From positions 744,001 to 808,000 of the forward strand of contig BRXU01000040.1 of assembly GCA_030267565.1 (NCBI GenBank): DNA of 64,000 nt. The letters run 5' to 3'. Shown here in pieces: positions 38,580 to 54,100 of this stretch (positions are counted from its first letter, which is position 1; each line of letters starts with the position of its first letter). Both the position numbers and the translations under genes were made by a program. The stretch is from Pleodorina starrii (Eukaryota > Chlorophyta > Chlorophyceae > Chlamydomonadales > Volvocaceae). Below the pieces are notes generated by a model. The model worked only from the letters and a program-made list of their open reading frames with translations, made no database searches and was not told the origin of the DNA.

Positions 38580-41500
38580 TTACTTGCGCCTGGCGACGGT
38601 GCGGCTGCGCGGCTTGGCGCGGGCGGTGACGGGCGGCGGCGGCGGCGAGAGGCCCTGCGCCTCTTGCTGCTGCAGGATCTGGCCGATCAGGTCACCCCGG
38701 CTGGAGCCCACGTGGCGCCCAACCTCCCGACCCCCCCTGGAGCGACAAATTAGAGGGGCAGAGATGGCAGAGTCAGGTGGCTAAGCAACGCTGGGCTGTG
38801 CCGTGTGTTAGGGCAGTGACGTTGACGTTGACATTTTGACGTTGACATGGGCAGTGCGGGGTGGGGCGGGGTGGGGTGGAGTGGAGTGGGTGGGAAGCAC
38901 AGGCGCAGCGCTGCGCGGGCAGAAACGCCGGCAGCGCCGGGGCCGCAGGGCGGCATACCGTATGCGGCGGTGGAGCGGCGGAGGATGCGGCAAGAACAAG
39001 GCATCAGTCCGTAATGCCGCCCGAAAAGGCGCGGCGGCTCAACTGGCTGGGAGCAATTGGCAGCAGGTAGGCTGACAGCGAGCAGCAGGGCGCCCTATTC
39101 GGCCAAATCCGGCCCGAAGCCCACATGCGCGGTGGGCCGGCCCCCGCGACCCGCACCCCAGGAAAGAGACCCGCCCCCGCCCCCGCGCCCGCTCCCCAGC
39201 GCCCTAGCCCCGCCCGGTCTGCCGCACCTGAAGAAGATAAAGGTGGGCACCTCGATGACATTGAGCTCCTGCAGCAGCGCCCGCGTCTCACCGTTCTGGT
39301 CGCCCATCATGCGGGCAAAGGTAGCGAAGCCCTGGAACGACCGGCTCAGCGCCACCACCTGAACCGGGCCGGCGCGCGGAAGCGCATGGCGATTGGTGAA
39401 TGGGGCGCACAGGGCATCACCGCGGGGGCCAGATAGGGTAGAGCGCCGATCGAGGTTGAAATGGGAGCATGGGTGCTCGGGGGGGGGGGTGAGGTGCGGT
39501 GCGTGGGGTCCCGGGCGATCGTTTTGGTGGTCAGCGACACTCCAAGGGCACCGGTACTCCACACCACCTCACAGGCGAGATGGGAGCGAGCGAGCGGCCC
39601 TTGCGTCTGCCTCGGACCCCGCTTCCGCTCCCGCTCCCGCTGCTGCCCTGCTGCTGCTCCACCTGCTGCTCCCGCTGATGCTCCCGCTGGTGCACTCCCC
39701 TTCCAGAGAACCGCACCACACAGCCCCAGTCAGTAGACCCTTTCCGCACGACGGACAAGTGCAGCTTTCGCCGTGAGTGCGCTGCCCCTCCCAGTCCTCC
39801 CCAGTCCTCCCCAGTCCTCCCGGCCTACCGCGGGGAAGACCTTGATGCAGGGGCCCGCGCTTGTGAGCGACACGTTAAGTACCTGCAGCGACACACCGGC
39901 GGGGCCAGCAGCGGCAGCAGCGGCAGCAGCGGCAGTGGCAGCAGACGACCGTCCGTCGGAAGCGCACCGCACCCAAACAGAGCGTGAGAGGTGGAGAGGG
40001 CAAGAGGTTACGTTGCGGCGCAGCCCGGCGGGGCAGCGCAGCGGAGACGCAGCACGTGCTACTTTTCCTCCCTTCCCTTCCCTTCCCTTCCCTGGGTGGG
40101 GGAAGAAGGGACAGCGGGTCGACGGGCGGGGCCCAGTCCAGACGCGAACGGGCCCGGGCCTGTGTGCACCCAGGGCAAACAGCGCAGCCGCCGACAAGTC
40201 GGATGACCGGGCCCAGGGCACATACGCGCCACACACCGGCGCCTGCGGCTCACGGCTCACGGATGGCAGTCCCTGGGCAGTCCCCAAGCACTGCAGGCCC
40301 CACCAACCCACCCAAGGCCACAGCCGCCCCGCGTCACACGCCCCTCCTTCCTCCTTCCACGATCACGGTAGTTGGCTGGCTAGCTGGCTGGCCCTACCTG
40401 GAGCACCTTGGGGTCGGAGGTGGAGCCCAGGAACTGCTCCAGGAGGGCCCGGGAGGTGATGTCCGCCACCACACTGCTGGGCTGAACACCGCCCGCAGCG
40501 GCGTCACCGTAGTACATGACGCCTGCGTGCGTGCGGTGTCGGGGGTGTCGGGGGTTGGGGGGCCAGGGCCAGGGCCGGGGCCGGGTAGGTTGAGTTTAGG
40601 GTTTGGGTTGAGCCAGGGTGGGGATGGGGGGGCGGGGCCAGGGCCGAGTAGGCGCACAGCAGCAGGGCAGCAGCGTAGTGCGAACGCGTCGCGTGCAGTT
40701 GGAGGCGGCGGCGGCGGCGGGGACTGAGCCGCCCTTCAGCCCTCCCCTTTGCTATCACCCACCTTCTCCCACGCCTGCCTCCATCTGCATGACTCCCTTG
40801 TGCTCCCACAGCAGCTTGCCCTGCCGGTAGAACTGCAGCGTGGGGAGCACCTGCACACCCAGCTTCTGGACGAGCGCCTCGCGATCACGGGAGCCGTCGG
40901 TCTGCGGAGGGGCGTGAGTGTGAGTGTGGGTGTTGAGGGTGTGGGTGTGTGGGTGCACCCGCAGAGGGGACCGGCGAACCGGGGCCCAGGAAACCTCGAT
41001 GCCGTCCTCGACGCCGCCCCGACCCTCCGCTTTCCATCCGCAAGGCGCATTGTGACCAGAACAACATAGCCACGGCCCGGCCCCCGCCCCCCTCCCGGCT
41101 CCCGTTCCTTTTGTGCTGTCCGGGCTGTGTGTCTGTGTTGGTCTCGTGCTGTCGTGTGCCAGTCCGTCTGGGGTTGGTCGGCGGCGACGCGGCCACGCGC
41201 TCGCTTTATTTCTGCTGGAGATATCAGGTAATCCTCAGGTAATATCCCTGGTAACTGCGTTGCGTTCCCTCGCCCCGGGCCGTTCTTATTACCCCTCTGC
41301 TCACCTCGATGGTGACGAAGCACACATCCGGACACTCGCGAGCCGTGCGCTGTATGACGTGTTTGACTGCCGTACACTTGGCCATCTGCTGCTCGTACGC
41401 CTTCTCCGCGTCCAGCTTCCAATGCAGCTCCGGCTCCGGCTCGTCCAGCCCCGTCTCACAGACCTGCTCCGATTGGACCTGCAGCCGGGAGGGCAGGGAG

Positions 41501-42591
41501 GCAGGAGGGGAGGCGACAGGTTCAGGCAGGCAGGCAGGTGTAGTGAGTGATCAAGACACGCCGTGGGATGGAGGGTATACAGACACGCGTGGGAGCCATC
41601 GCGAGCCGCAATGCCCCCAACGCACGCACGCCCCATGTCCCACGTGACCCGCCCCGGAGTGCCTTTGTCCCGGTGTGCATCCCCGGTGTGCATCCCCGGT
41701 GGACCTGCCGCCCAGCGGCCTGGCGTCCACCCTCCGGCCCCGTCGTCCGCACTCGCCGTCCCACTCGCCGCCCCACCCACCCACCCACGCCGCGGACCCC
41801 CACTCCGGTCTCTGCTGCGGTGATGTTTCGTCCCGGGTGCGCTCACCTCCACCACCACGAGCTTGTCCCCCGCATCATCCAGCACCTTGAGGAACTCATC
41901 CTCCGTGTCCACGTTGACGACACGGGACTCGACCTGCGGGCGGACGGCAGACCCACGGGACACCGACCCACGGGACACCGACCCACGGGACGGGGCGCTG
42001 TAATCAAAGTGCGGCGGCGATGTCGTGTGTGCTGAAGTAATGGGGGACGTCGCCAGGGCGTGAGAGTCGCCTCAAGAATCGTGGGTTATGTGGGTTATGT
42101 GGAAGAGCGCGTGAAACAGGCTCGTGCCAAGCATTGGACGATGGGCGGGAGGCGATGGCAGCTCGTTTGCGGGCAGCAGCGGACGCGGGATGTGGGTTGC
42201 GGGTGCGCTTACCTCGGCGCTCTCCCGTATCCGTCGCTCAATCTGATCTTGAGGAGTCTCGCCAAAGTGGCTGCTGTAGGCGGACCTCGGAGCAAGCCGC
42301 CCGCAGTCTTGGACGCGACCCGCAACTGCGGCGCGTTAAGGGCAGCGTGGCATTCCGACACCGGGGAGGGTGTTGCATTGTTGTCAGGTGCGCTGAAGGG
42401 CGACAAGGGTGTACGCAAGGAGTGTGGGCCGACCGTGTGACTGCCATAGCAGAACGGAAGTTATAATTCCTCCAATGGCGCTATCGTGACATCCGCAATG
42501 CCAGTTCTACGCTTAATGAGGAACACCGTAAAAGGGACGCACCCGGCGCGCTGTGCAACGCCAACCTCGGCACTGAAGGGCTCGCCACCAT
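38580..42591 (-). CDS. CDSP32-like chloroplast protein with two thioredoxin-fold domains
   Basis: Plant CDSP32 is a stromal drought/oxidative-stress protein that reduces peroxiredoxin and methionine-sulfoxide reductase. Exons, minus strand: 42543-42591 and 42213-42325 (tentative 5' end), 41847-41933, 41305-41478, 40763-40901, 40398-40522, 39829-39882, 39228-39358, 38580-38736. The last seven total 867 bases in frame (289 codons); with the tentative exons the protein is 342 residues, starting MVASPSVPRLALHSAP, which looks like a transit peptide. Domain 1 (EFLKVLDDAGDKLVVVEV ... LGVQVLPTLQFYRQGKL) has no CxxC, as in plants. The linker GVMYYGDA and domain 2 (FARMMGD, LNVIEVPTFIFFR, VGSSRGDLIGQIL) match CDSP32 closely. 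Plants have HCGPC at the active site; here it is SAGPC, so only the second Cys remains. The Arg/Lys-rich tail (PRSRTVARRK) is extra. A generic thioredoxin-like protein is the alternative. Confidence 0.88.
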
Positions 42592-43884
42592 CCGCGCGAC
42601 TGCTGTTCGACTTGATGTCGAGACACATGGACAAAGATCCGCAGCAGCGCGACCAGAAGAGCACCAACCCAAGACCGTCATCGTTTCTCTTTCAACGACA
42701 AACGGCACAGAAACGTTTGTGCGCAAGGAAAGTAGGATGACAGGCACTGGTGTTGGACTTTAGAGATGCAAGTAGGTTTCCAGCGACAGATGATGTGAGT
42801 GCTGATTGTAAATAGAAGGTCGTTGTACGGGTTGTATGCTTGCCGCGACTGTCAGAGGTTTCAAGCCCCCGAAACTGCCGGCAGACTTCATCAAAACATT
42901 TTGAGGTTCGCGGATGAACAGAGCACTTACTCATCGCCCTTTCGGCGTAACCATGCATCCCGCGGTTCCGACATACGATGTGACAGGTCCTTGCGATACT
43001 TAGGACCACGTGGAGTGCTGATTAACAAAACCTCGGCATAGATACGTTGTCAAAGTAGGCGTTCTTGCCAAACCATGACCTCTGAAACGGTGTCAAGCTG
43101 TCAAGTGCCCGCAGCTGATTTAATTAATGATCGGAAAAGCCATACAACGAAATGCGCAATTCAGTCGGTGATTGTGGCTGGTTATGTGTTGGCATGCGGA
43201 AGCAGCTGCACCTTTGGTATGCCCTACCGGTAGTCCCGTGGGTCCTAAGTCGCCGTGAAATACATCCTTGCGCAGCCCCGTTGCGAGATGCTAGGACCTA
43301 AAATAGGCCATTACAGACGTAAAAATTAAACCCTCGGCTCCAGGCGCACAACAAGTGTTGAAAAATGAACGGTTCCACAGCGGACTCCAAGGGATCACCC
43401 GCGCATGCAACAAATGACACTGCCATAACCGGAGCCCAAATCGCAGAAGCCAACCTGGAACAGCCATACTTAGGAACAAACCCCAGGCAGCGGGCACCCA
43501 GAGCAAAGGGGTAAACAACACTCGTTGTCGCTAGGGCAATTGGGCAATGGGGACCTGCACGGGTATGTATCACCCCTCCGCAGGCGCTCGTGCTTTGAAT
43601 TCGCCAGTTGGGCGGGTGGATGAGTGGGTCGGCGGTTCTCGTATTGGGTGGGCGGATCTCGTGGCCCTCGTCCGCGGTTGGCTGCTGGTTGGCTACTTCC
43701 TTCTCGGTTCGGTTCGGTTCGGTTCGGTGGCTGCTCTCGTCAAAAAATCCAAACATGAGGGGACAAGCAGGGCAACCGGCAACCCTGTGAACCGTCTCCC
43801 ATCCAACAAGCTGCACGGCACCCTACCAGGGAACGAGCTGGACGACGACCGTTTGCGGCTAGCTCGCGAATTTTGCGGCCAATC
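42592..43884. other. Lower-GC intergenic sequence upstream of the CDSP32-like gene
   Basis: Probably holds the promoter of the minus-strand CDSP32-like gene at its left end. The rest, including an AT-rich patch near 43,120, has no recognisable gene. A short (GGTTC)n run lies near 43,705-43,725. Confidence 0.45.
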
Positions 43885-43911
43885 GCACACACACACACAC
43901 ACACACACACA

Positions 43912-46466
<2,555 letters not shown>

Positions 46467-47107
46467 TTAGATGAGCAGCTTCTCGATAGAGCCCTGTAAA
46501 TCAAAGGGACGACATCGCGGCGGCGGGCGCCATTAGCAAAAGTTCGCGCCGGCTCCAACATTGATAAAAACAAAATACCGCACGAGGATTTACCTTGAGG
46601 TTCTGAATTTGCGGCTTCAGCTGACTGCCCTCGTTGGTCGTCACGGAAGCGGCAATGACCTGCGACGCAAAGCGTTTGTTAGAGAGTTAAGTATTGACAT
46701 CGTTCAACAGCAAGTCCAGTAAAATGTACATGCAACTTTCACCCACCGGCCGCGAGACGCCGCAGGCGCGGCCCAGAGCCGCCTTGCTCGGAACGAACAC
46801 GTAGGGCACGTTCTTGTCCTCCGCAAGCAGCGGAAGGTGGAGCAGAATCTCAATGGGCTCCGTGTCAGCAGCCATCACCACGAACTCAGAAATGCCGCGG
46901 TTCAGCGTCTTCGTTGCTGCGAAGGATGCAGAAGGATTTGTTTAGGTCCTGTCATTGCTTGGCGCAGCCAACGCTAGCATGCTCACCCTCATTGGCGCCC
47001 TTCTTCAGCTGCTTATAGTTGGACGCTTGCTGGACAATGTCGAGAATCGTGTTGGTCAGCTGGGCATCCGCCAGCGGATAGGCCTTCGGGTTCACAGCCT
47101 CACTCAT
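46467..47107 (-). CDS. SNU13: SNU13 / 15.5K (NHP2L1) RNA-binding protein, L7Ae family
   Basis: Binds the kink-turn of U4 snRNA and of box C/D snoRNAs, nucleating assembly of the U4/U6.U5 tri-snRNP and of C/D snoRNPs; acts in the nucleus and nucleolus. Four exons, minus strand: 46987-47107, 46747-46916, 46594-46659, 46467-46493; 384 bases, 127 residues, the usual family length. Hallmarks: [31 protein letters not shown] (the kink-turn-binding helix), [34 protein letters not shown], and the C-terminal SIEKLLI. The 27-base last exon is easy to miss but restores the conserved tail. The start is MSEAVNPK at 47107. It is divergent from the LRR gene to its right. The identification is firm. Confidence 0.97.
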
Positions 47108-48142
47108 CGTTTCCGGATCACAGGCTGATCACTACCCCAGAGGCTGTTGTGAGAGGTGAGTTAAAAAGGTTTGCTAAAGAGACATACAGTGGAAGAAACG
47201 AGTTGTATGGCGGCGGCGGTCAAAATACTCCGGCACGCATGTGGGCCTTACGTCCGGTAGCGGTTACAAAAGGGTCTGCCAGATTTCGGCGCAGATTGCA
47301 CAAACTTAAACGCTGCTTCTTGGTCTTCCAGGGCATACTTCGGCTGCGAATAAAACTAACTAATCATTACAGTGAGTTGTCGGGACAAAGCCAGCCGGGC
47401 TCTTCCCTTGACCACGGTCCCCCCGTGGACGGGGCAAAAGTCAAGGTCGGGGCACGAAAGCCTGCCAAGGGTAACGTGCCAAGGCAACAACCAAGCGAGC
47501 GAGGCTGAAGCCCATCGTAGCCAGTGAAGAACGGCTGGGAATTTCGACGGGGAGGATACGAGGGAGAGGAGTGCACCCGGCGTCGGTGTCGAAGTGCAGG
47601 GGCTCCGGGGCTCACGAAATCAAAAGGGGCAGGTGGCCTTGCAACCACAGGTCAGGGTCTGGAGCTCACTATAATAACCTTAGTAGCCACAACAGCACAG
47701 GCCTGCAGCGGTTGCTGGCCATTCGACACCCCAACAAGCCCCAACAGGCCCAAACGTGGGAAGCTGGTATGGGGCAGTGGAGGTTGAAGTCCACTGCCCT
47801 CTTTAGGCTACGGCGTAGTGCCTCTGCCGATGCAATCCAAGGGCCGTCCTGCGGCAGGTCCCCGACGATGCGGACGCTCGCCTCAATCCGCCAGTCAGGT
47901 CATGCCGTAGGCGCAAAAGGACACAGGCACAAAAACGCGGCCATCTCTCCCTTCATGCCCGAAACGTATCCGGGGAGGATCCGCCAAAGGCCCTCTTTTG
48001 GGTACATGGCCTGTCACCCGGCGGCGCTGCGATTAGACTGTACGAGCGATGCATCCCTTGGCAGTACAACTGCATGCCATGTGTCACGCCGGGACACGCA
48101 ACGTAGTCGGTCTATTCCAATCAAAGTACTGGACCGGCACAG
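47108..48142. promoter_or_regulatory. Divergent 5' region between SNU13 and the LRR gene
   Basis: About 1 kb between the SNU13 start and the first LRR coding sequence I can support. It is expected to hold both promoters, the SNU13 5' UTR and the start exon of the LRR gene. A possible 5' UTR donor GAGAGGTGAGTT is at about 47,150. I could not choose an initiator exon for the LRR gene. Confidence 0.4.
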
Positions 48143-51100
48143 CTTTCCCGCTGGGTTGATGTCAAAGCGACGACTGGACGAGACTCGTCCGTTTCAGAGG
48201 GCGATGCTCTCTTGGACGCCCTTTGGAGTCTGTACTTTGGGAAGTGTGCGTTTGAGATGCCTTGTTGTAGCTTAAAAGAAATAGCTGTTGCAACTATATC
48301 GCGACAGCTCGCAGCGGCTTCCGCGACAGACCCGGAATCCTGGGCCGACGGCCCTGTCACATTACTCGCCCAGAAGGTGTTTGATTATGTCCCTGTCGAA
48401 GTAAAATGGTCTATACTTTCGGTTCTAGCGCAGCAAGGAGCGCTGACAACGCACACGCTATCGTGAGTTGTCAAAGACTTGGGTTGGCAGCGCAACAAGG
48501 GTATCTGTTCAGGACAAACCAGGGCGGGACCGCCCTGGGAGAACAAACGAGCCATCAAAGTGCCGTCGTGGGGTTCAGGGCCCAGCTGGCGCTGCGGGCC
48601 TGCGACATCCGTTTCTCGTTGCATCGGTTCAGAAAGTTACAACCGCACGGGACGCGGGCAGGCGGCGGACCACGCAGCGCGGACGCACGTTTTGTTCCGG
48701 GGCTATGCTTCCTTTCTTTGGGAAGTTAAGTGTTCTCAGTGTATGTACCCAGCACCAAAAGTTGCCGCCGTCCTCGTACGCGTCGTCGCAAACCTGAGGC
48801 CTCACCGGCCGCGCAGTAAGAAGGACCCCAGCTGCCGCCTCGGCGCCCTGCTGCCACCTCCCATCCCCCTCCAATCCACCGCCATTTCCTTGCACGCTCG
48901 GCTCCGAAACACCAGAAACCCTCGTTTTTTATTATTATTTACCGGTACCACATTCGCCCGCGCGGCAGGGCCTTATGGAGCCCCGAGCTCGCGGCGCTTG
49001 TGAGCCACCTCCAGCTCTCCGGCTGCTGCCGACTTACGGCGGGCAGCCTCGCGGACTGCATGGCGGCATCGGCAGCTGCGTCGACGTCGACGTCGACGTC
49101 GACGTCGGTGGTGCGTTCCGCGGCGGGGGTCACCGGTGGAAGGGACGGCGGCGGCGGCGGCGGCGGCGCTCGATCGGACGAACTCGGGCCTCCCGGGCTG
49201 CACTCGCCGGGAGTGGTTGGGTCAGCGGCCGCGGCGCGTGGCGCAGGGGGCACGTCGCCGCCGTCAGCCGCCGCTTGGCCGCCGGCAGGGCACACCCATG
49301 ATCTTGATCTGGGTCGGCGCCTGTTCACGCCGCCCCCGCGGCAGCAGCCGACCGTGGCGCTGCGGGTTCTGGGGCTGCATGGCTGTCACCGCACCCGGTG
49401 AGGTGCCGAGCGTGTGTGTGTGTGGCGCTGCTGCTCCGTGCTGCGCGGTGTGGGGTGCGTGTTGGGGCCCCCCGGTTATTCCACACGACACCATACGATA
49501 CCACACGACACGACACTGCCCACGATTCGTGTGTGCGAGCTGCCCGACCCTAAGCCAATCCGCACAGACGCGCGCGCCTTGGCATATAAGATATAACCAA
49601 CGACGCATGCGCATGAGCAACGGAGCTGTGTGCGTGAGTGTGTGTTGAGGGGAACTTTCCACGGGTGGTTGGGGGGCGGGGCGGCACGGTTGGCAGTGTC
49701 ACGACTGGCGACACCGGCCGAGCGTCTTGCCCAGCGCCAACCACAGGTGCTGATCACACCCTAAAACCATAAACCCTAACTCGGCCCCCCGCCCCCCGCC
49801 TCGCATTCGCCCGCCTGCATGGCAGCGACGAGGACGTACGGCTGCTGCTGCCGTACTGCAACCGCCTGGAAGCGTTGGACGTGTCCGCATGCCACCAGCT
49901 GGGGGACGAGACAGTTGCGGCGGTTGGGATCCAACTGTCTAACCGCCTTACCTCCCTGGACGTATCCGATTGCGTGCTGGTGAGTGCTGAGCCGCCCTCA
50001 TTCGCCCTCAATTGCTGTTAGCGGCAACCGATGGTTTGGAGCACCTCCCTCCGGATCGCCATCACCTCCCTCCGGGTCGGGTGCGTCCCTCGGGTGTGGC
50101 CGCAAGGCCCGGCAGCCGACGTGAGCCGAGCGAGAGCTGGCCCCCCCTCACCCGCCCTCTGCCCCCCACCCGCCACGCAACGACCCGTGGGTCACACCCA
50201 CACCCACACCCACACCCACACCCACACCCACACCCACACCCACACCCACACCCACACCCACACCCACACCCACACCCACACCCACACCCACACCCACACC
50301 CACACCCACACCCACACCCACACCCACACCCACACCCACACCCACACCCACACCCACACCAAATCCCACACCCTCACCCACACCCACACGCACACCCACA
50401 CCCACACCCACACCCACACCCACACCCACACCCACACCCACACCCACACCCACACCCACACCCACACCCACACCCACACCCACACCCACACCCACACCCA
50501 CACCCACACCCACACCCACACCCACACCCACACCCACACCCACACCCACACCCACACCCACACCCACACCCACACCCACACCCACACCCACACCCACACC
50601 CACACCCACACCCACACCCACACCCACACCCACACCCACACCCACACCCACACCCACACCCACACCCACACCCACACCCACACCCACACCCACACCCACA
50701 CCCACACCCACACCCACACCCACACCCACACCCACACCCACACCCACACCCACACCCACACCCACACCCACACCCACACCCACACCCACACCCACACCCA
50801 CACCCACACCCACACCCACACCCACACCCACACCCACACCCACACCCACACCCACACCCACACCCACACCCACACCCACACCCACACCCACACCCACACC
50901 CACACCCACACCCACACCCACACCCACACCCACACCCACACCCACACCCACACCCACACCCACACCCACACCCACACCCACACCCACACCCACACCCACA
51001 CCCACACCCACACCAACACCCACACCCACACCCACACCCACACCCACACCCACACCCACACCCACACCCACACCCAAACGCACACCCACACCCACACCCA

Positions 51101-54100
51101 CACCCACACCCACACCCACACCCACACCCACACCCACACCCACACCCACACCCACACCCACACCCACACCCACACCCACACCCACACCCACACCCACACC
51201 CACACCCACACCCACACCCACACCCACACCCACACCCACACCCACACCCACTCCCACACCCACACCCACACCCACTCCCACACCCACACCCACACCCACA
51301 CCCACACCCACACCCACACCCACACCCACACCCACACCCACACCCACACCCACACCCACACCCACACCCACACCCACACCCACACCCACACCCACACCCA
51401 CACCCACACCCACACCCACACCCACACCCACACCCACACCCACACCCACACCCACACCCACACCCACACCCACACCCACACCCACACCCACACCCACACC
51501 CACACCCACACCCACACCCACACCCACACCCACACCCACACCCACACCCACACCCACACCCACACCCACACCCACACCCACACCCACACCCACACCCACA
51601 CCCACACCCACACCCACACCCACACCCACACCCACACCCACACCCACACCCACACCCACACCCACACCCACACCCACACCCACACCCACACCCACACCCA
51701 CACCCACACCCACACCCACACCCACACCCACACCCACACCCACACCCACACCCACAACCACACCCACACCCACACCCACACCCACACCCACACCCACACC
51801 CACACCCACACCCACACCCACACCCACACCCACACCCACACCCACACCCACACCCACACCCACACCCTCACCCACACCCTCACCCACACCCACACCCACA
51901 CCCACACCCACACCCACACCCACACCCACACCCACACCCACACCCACACCCACACCCACACCCACACCCACACCCAAACCCACACCCACACCCACACCCA
52001 CACCCACACCCACACCCACACCCACACCCACACCCACACCCACACCCACACCCACACCCACACCCACACCCACACCCACACCCACACCCACACCCACACC
52101 CACACCCACCCCCACCCCCACACCCACACCCACACCCACACCCACACCCACACCCACACCCACACCCACACCCACACCCACACCCACACCCACACCCACA
52201 ACCACACCCACACCCACACCCACACCCACACCCACACCCACACCCACACCCACACCCACACCCACACCCACACCCACACCCACACCCACACCCACACCCA
52301 CACCCACACCCACACCCACACCCACACCCACACCCACACCCACACCCACACCCACACCCACACCCACACCCACACCCACACCCACACCCACACCCACACC
52401 CACACCCATTCGCAGGTGTCGGATCTGACGCCCCTTCACGTCTGCAGCCGTCTCCGGTGGGTAGAGTTCAGTCGAACCGAGTCGAGAGAGGGCGTGTGCA
52501 CCCACGGAGGGGCCTGTCACTGTCCGGTGCTCGCGAATGGGGATGTTGATCGAGTTAGTCCAGGGAGCGGAGATGTGGGGCTGTAAATGTCTGTTGCGTC
52601 TGAGAGGGGTATGTGTGTGTGTGTGTGTGTGTGTGTGGCATATGGGGGCCTGCAGGAGGACGTGAGGGGGTGCTGGGCGTGTAGGCCTCAAGGCTGGGAC
52701 CGCGCGGGTGTGCGGCTGTGCGGGTGCGTGTCTCCCCCCGCCTCTGCCTCTGCCTCTGCCTCTGGCCACCCCGTGGTCGGTGGAGAGGCACACGGGAGAC
52801 GGGAGAGGGGACAGATACACACACATACACACGAGTGCTGGGCCCGCCGCCTCGCCTCGCCGCAGAAAACAAGAACTTCGCAGACGTTCCCGGAAAGCAC
52901 CCCCTCATGGGCCCCAACCCCCGGCATTGCACGGTGCAGCAGCCGCCCTGCGAGCGACCGAGCGAGCGCGCAAAACCCTCCCCGTGCAAGCGCGCGCGCT
53001 TCCAGGTACTATCCCCGAAAACCTCTGATTTTCGTCACTGCCGTACCCTTGCGCCTCCGCCTCCGCCGCGCAGGACCCTCCGACTGTCGGGCTGCTGGCG
53101 GCTGGCGGCATCGCGACAGGGGCCGACGGCGACCGACCGGGATACCGTTGCCCCGATCGCAAGGCTGCCCGGCACCGCGGCCCCGGCGGCAGAACTTGAC
53201 CAGGCCGCCGCCGCCGCCGCCGCCGTCGCCGCCGCCGCCGCCGTCGCCGCCGCCGTCGCCGCCACCGCCGCGTCGTCGTCAATACTAATATCGATGTCTT
53301 CGGGGGGGCTGCACCGGCCGCCGGTCGGGCCGCGAGTGTCGCAGATCCCGGCGCTGCTGCGCTGCACCCCGGGGCTTCAGGAGCTGGATGTGTCGTACAT
53401 ACCCGGGCTGGAGGACGCGGATCTGTCTGGCCTGGGGGGGACGGGCGGGGAGGAGGAGGGGGAGGAGGGGGCAGCGGCGACGGTGGGGCCGGCGGCGGCA
53501 GGCGGAGTCTTGGCTTGCAGGTGCGGCAACACACAAGCAGCTTTAGGAGGGGGGCTGAGGGCCGTCGCTTTGCCGAGCTGGCGCCCGCCCGCCAATCGGG
53601 TGCGCGGCAGGGCCCAGGCAAGGGCGTGGATTGGAGGCGGGAGCTGCAGCGGGAGCGTCTCGCTGAGATCGTGAGACGCGGTGGTGCGGTGATCCAGCCA
53701 ACCAACAAACCACCGCCCCCATAGCCCACGCGCGAAGCGGATCCTACGTTCCACCCTTCCTGCCACTGCCTGTCAACACCCTCTCCCCTCCCCCCACCGC
53801 TCTCCGCTTCAACCCCCCACCCCCCACCCCCCACGCCTCCAGTCGCACGCTGACGTCGCTGTCGCTCTGCTCCACCTCCATCACCTCCGACCTGCCCCCC
53901 CGACTGGCGGCCTGCTGCCCCTCCCTGGCGCAACTGCGGCTCAGCTACTGCCACCGAGTGACGGGCTGTAGCGTCCTGGCAGCGGCGCGCATTCGAGCCG
54001 CGCAGATCACGGCGCTGGCCGCTTCCGGCGCGCCGGCGGCGGCGGCGGCGGCAGCGGTAGTGCAGCAGCGACAGCAGGGGCCTGGGGTGTCGCGGCCGGG

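Noticed and set aside
42213..42447. Alternative transit peptide frame beginning MAVTRSAHTPC in the CDSP32-like gene
   Set aside because: It looks targeting-like but is out of frame with the supported exon (GETPQDQIERRIRESAE) and no intron of reasonable size corrects it.
50012..52832. Open frames of more than 700 codons on both strands (His-Thr, His-Pro, Val-Gly, Val-Trp repeats)
   Set aside because: They are the unavoidable translations of a (CCCACA)n hexamer, which has no stop in these frames, and they lie inside an intron between well-supported LRR exons.
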